NCBI GenBank assembly: GCA_030837785.1
Contig: JAUQYA010000036.1
Coordinates: 1 to 13,376 of the forward strand
From: Albidovulum sp.
GTDB taxonomy: Bacteria; Pseudomonadota; Alphaproteobacteria; Rhodobacterales; Rhodobacteraceae
DNA: 13,376 nt
Direction of reading: 5' to 3'
Every line of letters starts with the position of its first letter. Position 1 is the stretch's first letter. Position numbers and translations under genes: made by a program. Positions 7,785 to 13,376 of the stretch are shown one piece after another. The notes beneath the pieces were generated by a model. The model saw nothing but the letters and a program-made list of their open reading frames with translations, was not told where the DNA came from and did no database searches.

Positions 7785-8990
7785 TCAGCCCCTCCGCCCC
7801 GCTTCGGCGCGGCCGAGCGCCCGGACGGCGCGGATCAGTTCCGCAAGGTCGCCGCGCAGGTCGGCCATGCTTTCCTGCCGCCCGGCGGCGACCTCTTCCA
7901 GAAGCTTCAGCATCTGCACGTCGATCGACCTCAGGCGCATCCGGCTTTCGGCGTCGCCGCCGTCGATCCCGCTGTCGGCGGCGTTCCTTTCCACCAGCGC
8001 GACCAGCTTCTCCTGCCCCTCGGCGATGCGGCCGAGTTGCGGGTCCGGTCCCGCCTCGGCCTCGAGCCGCCGGGTCAGCGCCTCCACCGCCGCCGCCACG
8101 CCCTCCAGCCGTTCGTTCACCGCCGCCCGGCCCGCGTCGCTGCGCTCGAGCAGCGCCTGCAACGTGTCGACCTGCCCGGCCATGTGGTCAAGGATACCTG
8201 CCACCGCCTCGCCGTCGATGCCACCACCCTCGCCCTCGCCGCCGGCGAAAGAAAGCCGGGTGAAGGAGGTCAGCCATTCCTCCAGCTCGCGGTAGAAGCG
8301 GTTCTGACCGTGGCCGGCAAAAAGCTCCAAGAGGCCCACGACAAGCGAGCCAGCAAGCCCGAGGAGCGAGGAGGAGAACGCCGTGCCCATGCCGCCGAGC
8401 TGCCGTTCGAGCCCGGTCATCAGCTTGTCGAAGACCTGCATGCCGCTCTCGCCCTCCTGCGGGGCAAGGGCGCGGATCGTGTCGACGACCGCCGGAACCG
8501 TGGTCGCCAGCCCGTAGAACGTGCCGAGCAGGCCGAGGAAGATCAGCAGGCTGGTGAGATAGCGGGTGATGTCGCGCGCCTCGTCGATCCTGGTGCCGAC
8601 GGATTCGAGGATCGAGCGGGCGGACGTGCTGGAAATCTGCCCGCCCCGCGGGCCGCGGGAGCGGAGAAGCGCGGCCAGGGGCGCCAGAAGCCGCGGCGGG
8701 ATGGTGATCTCGTGCCCCGGCCGCTGGGCGGCGAAGCCCTCGATCCAGCTCACCGAGCGGACCATTTCGACCAGTTGCCAGAAGCAGGTCAGGACGCCGA
8801 GGATGAAGACCAGCACGATCAACCCGTTCAGCCAGCGGTTCGCGAAGAAGATCGAGGAGATCGGCCCGTAGGCAAGATAGGCCCCCACGCAGACCAGCGT
8901 GAGAACGAGGAGCATCATCGCCACCTGCCGCACCGGCTGCGAGAAGAAGGGCTCTGCCTCGCGTATCGTCCTGTCCATCGGCCCTGCCAT
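7785..8990 (-). CDS. MotA/TolQ/ExbB-family proton channel protein
   Basis: The predicted protein is 401 aa with four membrane helices: about 22-42, 55-77, 143-165 and 204-225. The third contains LGLLGTFYGLATTV (152-165), the family signature, whose threonines line the proton path in ExbB/TolQ. The fourth contains GTAFSSSLLGLAGSLVVGL. Residues 230-401 form a hydrophilic tail with heptad-like stretches (VNERLEGVAAAVEALTRRL), presumably cytoplasmic. It pairs with the following MotB-like gene. The start is uncertain between ATG at 8990 and ATG at 8978 (397 aa); neither has a strong ribosome binding site. The frame stays open into the chaC-like gene, but those residues do not fit the family. It lies 43 bases after that gene, so shared transcription is possible. 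Confidence 0.88.
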   Translation of the reverse strand: MAGPMDRTIREAEPFFSQPVRQVAMMLLVLTLVCVGAYLAYGPISSIFFANRWLNGLIVLVFILGVLTCFWQLVEMVRSVSWIEGFAAQRPGHEITIPPRLLAPLAALLRSRGPRGGQISSTSARSILESVGTRIDEARDITRYLTSLLIFLGLLGTFYGLATTVPAVVDTIRALAPQEGESGMQVFDKLMTGLERQLGGMGTAFSSSLLGLAGSLVVGLLELFAGHGQNRFYRELEEWLTSFTRLSFAGGEGEGGGIDGEAVAGILDHMAGQVDTLQALLERSDAGRAAVNERLEGVAAAVEALTRRLEAEAGPDPQLGRIAEGQEKLVALVERNAADSGIDGGDAESRMRLRSIDVQMLKLLEEVAAGRQESMADLRGDLAELIRAVRALGRAEAGRRG

Positions 8991-9033
8991 CCCGCCCCGG
9001 TTCCGTCGCCAGAATAGGGGCCGGGACGCGGGC

Positions 9034-9576
9034 TCACAAGCCGGGAGACGCCAGCGCCCGCACCCGCTCTGCAAGCCAGTCGAGCTCGGGGTCGGCGATG
9101 CCGAGATCGTGCAGGTGCGCGGCGGTGTTCCACAGATAGTCGCGGTTCGGCCCGCGCCCGCCGGTCGCCTCCAGGATCGCCCGCGCCTGCTCCTCCAGCG
9201 GCAGCCCGCCGCAATACTGCACGTGGTCGGGGTCGATGACATAGGTCACCGCCTCCACCTGCCGCCCGTCGGCAAGCGACACGGTCAGCGTCCTTTCAAG
9301 GTAGGCCGACGAGATCAGTTCGCGTTCGCGCAGCGCCTCCAGCGTCGGCGCCGCCCGTTCGGCGGCGACGGCGAAGGCCACGCCCTGGCAGGCAGCGCCC
9401 TCGGCCGCGTCGAGCGCAAGGACGAGGCCCGGCCGCTCTGCCGTGCCGCGGTGGTGGATCGAGCGCATGCAGAAGCTGCGATGCCAGCCCGCAAGGCGGG
9501 CAAGCACCCGCTCCTCCCAGTGAAATCCCGGCTCCCAGATGAGCGAGCCGTAGCCGAAGACCCAGAGTCCGTTCAT
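9034..9576 (-). CDS. chaC: Gamma-glutamylcyclotransferase, ChaC family
   Basis: The predicted 180-aa cytosolic protein begins with WVFGYGSLIWEPGF; FGYGSL (7-12) is the substrate-loop motif of the gamma-glutamylcyclotransferase fold. ChaC enzymes cleave glutathione to 5-oxoproline and Cys-Gly. E86 in LRERELISSAY aligns with the catalytic glutamate of E. coli ChaC in its LWKREM segment. Downstream, DGRQVEAVTYVIDPDHVQY and NRDYLWNT (143-150) also match the family. The length is a little shorter than E. coli ChaC. The ATG at 9576 is preceded by a GGCGG-type site. It is divergent from the DUF2125 gene by 66 bases and 43 bases upstream of the stator-like pair. The glutathione link with gloB elsewhere in the window is probably coincidental. 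Confidence 0.93.
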   Translation of the reverse strand: MNGLWVFGYGSLIWEPGFHWEERVLARLAGWHRSFCMRSIHHRGTAERPGLVLALDAAEGAACQGVAFAVAAERAAPTLEALRERELISSAYLERTLTVSLADGRQVEAVTYVIDPDHVQYCGGLPLEEQARAILEATGGRGPNRDYLWNTAAHLHDLGIADPELDWLAERVRALASPGL

Positions 9577-9584
9577 GTCCGCCT

Positions 9585-9613
9585 GCTGGTTTCCCGTGTT
9601 GCGCCGTTATAAA
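9585..9613. promoter_or_regulatory. AT-rich site in the chaC / DUF2125 divergent gap
   Basis: The 66-base gap holds TTATAAAG (9607-9614). Read on plus it offers TATAAA and on minus TATAAC as -10-like hexamers, so one site may serve both genes. No convincing TTGACA-like partner is seen at 16-18 bases on either strand. Confidence 0.25.
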
Positions 9614-9642
9614 GCGGATCACGGGTTGCGAGGGAAGAGCCG

Positions 9643-10626
9643 ATGCGTCTCATGCTCTGGATCGTCGCGGGTCTGACCGCGCTTTACTGCGGCTACTGGG
9701 CGGTGGCGTCGCGGGCGATCCGGGCCGGGGCCGAGGCCGCCATCGCCCGGATGCGCGCCGAAGGGACGGCGGATGTCACCGCCTTCGGCCTGGCCGGGTT
9801 TCCGGCTCGGTTCGACATCACGCTTCAGTCCCCGCGCGTCGCCAGCGCCGACGGCACCTTCCGCTGGTCGGCGCCGGAGCTGCGGCTTTACGCGCTGTCC
9901 TACCGGCCGCAGCACGTGATCGTCGTGCTGCCGTCCCAGCAGCAGCTGGGGATCGGGCAGGAGACCGTCGCCGTCACCTCGGAGGCGTTTTCCGCCAGCG
10001 CGGTCTTCGACCTCGCCTCGGCGGCGCCGCTCGATCACGCCCAGACCGTCGGCAAGGCGGTTGTCCTCAGGTCGGACGCCGGCTGGGGGCTTGCCGTCGA
10101 CGAGGTCCGGGCGGCGGTGCGCCGGGGCGAGGACGAGACCACCCAGCGCGTCGGCATCGAGCTTCTCGGCCCGACACTGTCCGGCCTGCCGGCCGAGGTG
10201 GTGACGGCGGGCGGCGCCCTGCCGGCGCGGGGCGAGCGGCTTTACCTCGACGCCACGCTCGGTCTCGACCGGCCGCTCGACCGCTTCGCGGCGGCCGAGG
10301 GCCTGCGCATCCGCTCGGCCGAGATCACCGCGCTGGCGCTCGACTGGGGGCCGGCCGGGCTCTCGGGGCACGGCGCCGTCGCGCTTTCGGCCGAGGGCGT
10401 GCCCGAGGGGCGGGTCGAGCTGAGCCTCAGGAACTGGCGGGCGGTGCTGAGGCTTGGCGTCGCGCTCGGGCGCATCCGGCCGGAAACCGCGCCGACGGTC
10501 GAACGCGCGATCGAAGGCCTCGCCCGGATGGGGGGGGATACCGAGGTGCTGACGCTGGCGCTCGTCTTCGCAGGCGGGCAGATGAGCCTCGGCCCGATCC
10601 CGCTCGGCCCCGCGCCGCGGTTCTGA
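9643..10626 (+). CDS. DUF2125 domain-containing protein
   Basis: The predicted protein is 327 aa. A single N-terminal hydrophobic segment (LMLWIVAGLTALYCGYWAVA, 3-22) is a signal anchor or uncleaved signal, so most of the protein is probably periplasmic. GFPARFD (52-58) after an AEGTADVTAFGLA stretch is the most recognisable element of DUF2125, a family of alphaproteobacterial envelope proteins without known function. The remainder is rich in beta-strand-like segments, ending in GQMSLGPIPLGPAPRF, typical for the family. GAGGGAAGAG lies seven bases or so ahead of the ATG. The gene is alone on its strand, divergent from chaC and convergent with the extensin-like gene with only six bases between the stop codons. 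Confidence 0.9.
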   Translation: MRLMLWIVAGLTALYCGYWAVASRAIRAGAEAAIARMRAEGTADVTAFGLAGFPARFDITLQSPRVASADGTFRWSAPELRLYALSYRPQHVIVVLPSQQQLGIGQETVAVTSEAFSASAVFDLASAAPLDHAQTVGKAVVLRSDAGWGLAVDEVRAAVRRGEDETTQRVGIELLGPTLSGLPAEVVTAGGALPARGERLYLDATLGLDRPLDRFAAAEGLRIRSAEITALALDWGPAGLSGHGAVALSAEGVPEGRVELSLRNWRAVLRLGVALGRIRPETAPTVERAIEGLARMGGDTEVLTLALVFAGGQMSLGPIPLGPAPRF

Positions 10627-10635
10627 GCGGGCTCA
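10624..10635. other. Palindrome holding both convergent stop codons
   Basis: TGAGC-GG-GCTCA contains the plus-strand TGA of the DUF2125 gene and the minus-strand TGA of the extensin-like gene. The stem extends by one more C-G pair. There is no T-run on either side, so it is at most a weak two-way terminator; it may be chance. Confidence 0.25.
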
Positions 10636-11619
10636 GCGGCAGTAGGGGCCGCGGCCGCGCGCGGTATCGAGGTGGAAGTGGTCGCCGTGGAACGGGTCGG
10701 AGCCGGGGCCGAGCACGGTGTTGAAGGGGCCGCAGGCTGCCTTGCGCATTGCCGCGAGCGTCTTGCCGGCGGATTTCGTCCCCCAGCCTTTCGCCACCGT
10801 CACCGCGGTGCCGTCGGCAAGCAGGATCGCGGCGATGTCGACCGCCCGGCCGCGGCCATGCTCGCTGATCTTCGCGCCCTTCTGGTTGTTGCGCGGCCGG
10901 CAGGAATAGCTCGTGGCGACCTGAAGCGCCACGACGCCGCCGCCCTTGCGGCCGACCGCCGGCTTCACGCCGCCCTCCACCCAGTCCTTCAGCGACCGCG
11001 CGGTGGCGCAGTCGATGCTCGCGGGCTGGCTCAGCGCCACGCCCGCCACCGAGGTCACGCTGACGCCCTCGTCCAGACCGCAGCCCTTCGTCTTGGCCAG
11101 GATCGGCGGGATCGACTTGCCGACGATCGCCGGATCGCCGCAGACCGTGCCCTTGCGGCTGGTGACCGGGCCGGTCGCCTGCGGGGCGCGGAAGGCGGCC
11201 GTCTGGATCACCTCGGGCCCGCCGCCGATCAGGGGGATGCGGCGGGTGGCCTGACGCGCGACCTGTCGCGCCTCGGGCCGCGGCGAGGCCCCCGGCGCCG
11301 CCGGGAGCGCCGCGAGCAGCGGCGCCTTGCGGGCGGCAATCCCGGCGGGGCGCGGCGCGGGCCGCAGGTCCGGCAAGGCCGCGGGCAGCACGAGCGCGAA
11401 CCCCGGGCCGAGAGCGGCGCGCATCACCTCTGGCGCGGGCGCCTCCGGACGCGGCCGGGGACGCAGGTGCGGCGCACCGGCATCAGCGATTTCGGCGGTG
11501 AAACCGGCCGGGCGGGACGCCGGCCGGGACAGGGGCCGGAGGCTTTCGGCCATCGGCGCCGCCAGCGCGGCACCTGCCGCCAGAGAGAACCCGATTGCGG
11601 CGAGAACCCGCGACCTCAT
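10633..11619 (-). CDS. Secreted extensin-like_C family protein
   Basis: The predicted protein is 328 aa with a cleavable signal peptide (MRSRVLAAIGFSLAAGAALA, cut probably after residue 20). A Pro/Ala/Arg-rich, low-complexity segment follows to about residue 155, then the extensin-like_C domain to the end. The domain has six cysteines (160, 180, 204, 240, 296, 327), likely paired in the periplasm. It also has SEHGRGRAVDI with H254-x6-D261 and DPFHGDHFHLD with H314-x-H316. This H-x6-D...HxH layout is that of LAS-type zinc peptidases (MepA, VanY/M15) acting on peptidoglycan, so an envelope hydrolase role is an inference. The ATG at 11619 overlaps the tyrA stop as ATGA. The frame remains open upstream into tyrA, but the signal peptide fixes the start. 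Confidence 0.9.
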   Translation of the reverse strand: MRSRVLAAIGFSLAAGAALAAPMAESLRPLSRPASRPAGFTAEIADAGAPHLRPRPRPEAPAPEVMRAALGPGFALVLPAALPDLRPAPRPAGIAARKAPLLAALPAAPGASPRPEARQVARQATRRIPLIGGGPEVIQTAAFRAPQATGPVTSRKGTVCGDPAIVGKSIPPILAKTKGCGLDEGVSVTSVAGVALSQPASIDCATARSLKDWVEGGVKPAVGRKGGGVVALQVATSYSCRPRNNQKGAKISEHGRGRAVDIAAILLADGTAVTVAKGWGTKSAGKTLAAMRKAACGPFNTVLGPGSDPFHGDHFHLDTARGRGPYCR

Positions 11620-12539
11620 GCGCCCGGCGCCTTGGTGCGGCCGAAGTCGGGCGCGGCGGTGTCCTGACCCGCCTCGATGATGCCGCGGCGGATCGCCCGC
11701 GTGCGGGTGAAATAGTCGAACAGCATCTCTCCATCCCCCATCCGGATCGCGCGTTGCAACATGAAGAGTTCTTCGGTGAAGCGACCGAGAATATCCAGCG
11801 TCGCCTCCCGGTTCGTCAAGAACACGTCGCGCCACATCGTCGGGTCGGAGGCGGCAATCCGCGTGAAGTCGCGGAAACCCGCCGCCGAATACTTGATGAC
11901 CTCGCTTTCGGTGACACGGCGGAGGTGATCGGCCACGCCGACCATCGTGTAGGCGATGAGGTGGGGCGTGTGGCTGGTGACGGCCAGCACGAGGTCGTGG
12001 TGGGCCGCGTCCATCTCCTCGACGTTGGCGCCCATGCCCCGCCAGAGCGCGCGGAGCCGCGCGACGGCGGCCGGCTCTGCCCCGCCGGGGGTGAGCAGGC
12101 ACCAGCGGTTCTCGAAGAGCGTGGCGAAGCCCGAACGGGGGCCGGAATGTTCCGTTCCCGCCAGCGGATGGCCGGGAATGAAGTGGACGCCTGCCGGCAT
12201 GCGGGGGGCCACCGCCTCGATCACCGCCTGCTTGACCGAACCGACGTCGGTGACCGTCGCGCCGGGTTTCAGATGCGGGCCGATCTCGGCCGCGACGGCG
12301 CCCATCGCGCCCACCGGCACCGCCAGCACGACGAGGTCGGCACCCGCCGCCGCCTCGGCCGCGGTGGCGAAGACCGCGTCGCAGAAACCGACCTCCAGCG
12401 CGGCGGCGCGCGTGGCTTCGGTCCTGGCATGGCCGACGACCGTGTCGGCAAGCCCGAACCGCTTGATCGCGTGGCCCATCGACGAGGCGATAAGCCCGAG
12501 CCCGATCAGCGCGACGCGGCCATAGATCCGCTCCGTCAT
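11616..12539 (-). CDS. tyrA: Prephenate/arogenate (cyclohexadienyl) dehydrogenase
   Basis: This enzyme catalyses oxidative decarboxylation of prephenate and/or arogenate toward tyrosine in the cytosol. The predicted protein is 307 aa, a mono-functional TyrA without a chorismate mutase domain. The Rossmann domain starts with ALIGLGLIASS (10-20). The glycine motif is GxGxxA, and HAR (37-39) follows the second strand, which suggests NADP rather than NAD preference. The catalytic region GHPLAGTEHSG (123-133) includes H124. Downstream TSHTPHLIAY and GFRDFTRIAASDPTMWRDVF carry the usual substrate-binding histidine and arginines. Its ATG overlaps the hisC stop and its TGA overlaps the next ATG (both ATGA), so the three genes are one coupled unit. 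Specificity for prephenate versus arogenate cannot be read from the sequence. Confidence 0.95.
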   Translation of the reverse strand: MTERIYGRVALIGLGLIASSMGHAIKRFGLADTVVGHARTEATRAAALEVGFCDAVFATAAEAAAGADLVVLAVPVGAMGAVAAEIGPHLKPGATVTDVGSVKQAVIEAVAPRMPAGVHFIPGHPLAGTEHSGPRSGFATLFENRWCLLTPGGAEPAAVARLRALWRGMGANVEEMDAAHHDLVLAVTSHTPHLIAYTMVGVADHLRRVTESEVIKYSAAGFRDFTRIAASDPTMWRDVFLTNREATLDILGRFTEELFMLQRAIRMGDGEMLFDYFTRTRAIRRGIIEAGQDTAAPDFGRTKAPGA

Positions 12540-13376
12540 CGCTGCGCCTTGAACTGGCCGATGGCATGGGCGACCCGGCGGCAGGAGGCTTCGTCGCCCA
12601 CGGTGATCCTCAGGCAGTTGGGCAGCCCGTAGCCGGCGACGCGCCGCACGATCAGGCCCTGGGATTGCAGGAAGGTGTCGCAGGCCACCGCCTCGGTCTC
12701 GTCGGCGAACCGCGCGAGGATGAAGTTTGCCGTCGATGTATCTGACGGCACGCCCTTTTCCGCCAGCGCCTCGGCAAGCCAGGCGCGCATCCGCACATTC
12801 TCGACGCGGCAACGGTCGACATGGTCGCGGTCGCGCACGGCCGTCTCTGCGGCGTCCATCTGCGCGGTCGAAAGGTTGAAGGGGCCACGGATGCGGTTCA
12901 GGACGTCGATGATCGCCTTCGGCCCGTAGCCCCAGCCGATCCTGAGCCCGCCGAGCCCGTAGATCTTGGAAAAGGTCCGGGTCATGAAGACGTTCGGCAG
13001 CCGCGTGGCAAGCTCGGCCCCGCCGTCGTAGCCCTCGACATATTCGGCATAGGCGCCGTCGAGGACCAGGATCGCCCCGCCCGGCAGACCCTTCGCCAGC
13101 CGCTCGATCTCGGCCAGGCCGATCATCGTGCCGGTCGGGTTGTTGGGGTTGGCAAGGAAGACGAGCCGCGTCGCGGGACCGCAGGCGGCAAGGATTGCGT
13201 CCACGTCCGTGGTCCGCTCGCGTTCCTTCACCGAGACCGGCGTGGCCCCCGTCGCCTGGGTGTAGATGCGATACATCAGGAAGCCGTGCTCGGTGAACAC
13301 GACCTCGTCGCCCGGCCCGGCATAGGCGTGGCAGAGAAGGCCGATGATCTCGTCGGAACCCACGCCGCAGATGATC
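12536..13376 (-). CDS. hisC: Histidinol-phosphate / aromatic aminotransferase (5' part outside window)
   Basis: A class I/II PLP-dependent aminotransferase of the HisC family. About 280 C-terminal codons are present; the start lies beyond the right edge, and the frame is open to the last base, reading IICGVGSDEIIGLL at the edge. Counting from the V of VGSDE as 1, the landmarks are NPNNPTG (72-78), the PLP-pyridine aspartate D102 and Y105 in DGAYAEYVEGYD, the Schiff-base lysine K133 in TRTFSKIYGLGGLR, and R141. HisC normally transfers an amino group in histidine synthesis. Next to tyrA in alphaproteobacteria it often serves aromatic amino acid synthesis as well, or instead. Stop and tyrA start overlap as ATGA. 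No truncation or frameshift is visible in the part seen. Confidence 0.93.
   Translation of the reverse strand, partial: IICGVGSDEIIGLLCHAYAGPGDEVVFTEHGFLMYRIYTQATGATPVSVKERERTTDVDAILAACGPATRLVFLANPNNPTGTMIGLAEIERLAKGLPGGAILVLDGAYAEYVEGYDGGAELATRLPNVFMTRTFSKIYGLGGLRIGWGYGPKAIIDVLNRIRGPFNLSTAQMDAAETAVRDRDHVDRCRVENVRMRAWLAEALAEKGVPSDTSTANFILARFADETEAVACDTFLQSQGLIVRRVAGYGLPNCLRITVGDEASCRRVAHAIGQFKAQR

Noticed and set aside
6224..8263. A 679-codon plus-strand open frame over the MotB-like and ExbB-like genes
   Set aside because: Low-complexity Arg/Gly/Leu/Pro composition opposite a repetitive coiled-coil gene; explained by codon bias. The opposite strand carries clear domains.
8991..9242. An N-terminal extension of the MotA/ExbB-like protein into the chaC gene
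   Set aside because: It lies in another frame of the conserved chaC sequence and adds no membrane or family features.
5999..9576. A Zorya anti-phage system (ZorA/ZorB type)
   Set aside because: The MotA/MotB-like pair recalls ZorAB, but no ZorC, ZorD helicase or ZorE nuclease is adjacent. The long coiled coil is on the MotB-like subunit, not the MotA-like one, and the surroundings are core genes.
11620..12567. A 316-codon N-terminal extension of the extensin-like protein
   Set aside because: It runs in another frame through tyrA. The typical signal peptide at 11619 marks the true start and the extension has no domain.

Overview
The window is GC-rich with densely packed genes, few intergenic bases and no mobile elements, RNA genes or CRISPR. 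Protein sequences and gene content point to an alphaproteobacterium of the order Rhodobacterales (Rhodobacteraceae/Paracoccaceae-like). The evidence is the form of AtpH (186 aa from a GTG start), a DUF2125 protein, an extensin-like_C protein, the divergent methyltransferase/gloB pair, and HisC/TyrA in overlapping genes. It looks like ordinary chromosomal core sequence, not a genomic island.

Layout. Positions 1-615 (minus) hold the start of the F1Fo ATP synthase operon: atpH, then the first codons of atpA, joined by a TAATG overlap. Positions 616-897 are non-coding, with a candidate atp promoter and a strong inverted repeat behind the next gene. A SAM-methyltransferase-like gene (898-1644, minus) is divergent from gloB, glyoxalase II (1708-2475, plus). 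clpA (2744-5065, plus) follows after a 268-base leader region and ends in a textbook intrinsic terminator. A small membrane protein of the DUF6766 type (5179-5592, plus) follows; its ribosome binding site lies inside a hairpin.

Positions 5610-9576 (minus) hold, in transcription order, a ChaC-like gamma-glutamylcyclotransferase, a MotA/ExbB/TolQ-like proton-channel protein, a MotB/OmpA-like peptidoglycan-binding protein with about 400 residues of predicted coiled coil, and an NTF2-like protein. The last three are joined by a 1-base gap and an immediate junction and look like one translationally coupled unit. This stator-like pair is the least understood part of the window and the best candidate for a poorly described system: a proton-driven membrane motor reaching through the periplasm to the cell wall.

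Positions 9643-10626 (plus) hold a DUF2125 protein, convergent with a run of three minus-strand genes. These are hisC (cut by the window end), tyrA and an extensin-like_C secreted protein, each joined to the next by an ATGA overlap. The HisC/TyrA pair fits tyrosine/phenylalanine biosynthesis. The extensin-like protein carries a zinc-peptidase-like H-x6-D...HxH pattern and probably acts on or near the cell envelope.

Functions are assigned from recognised motifs and family resemblance by reading alone; no database search was run.
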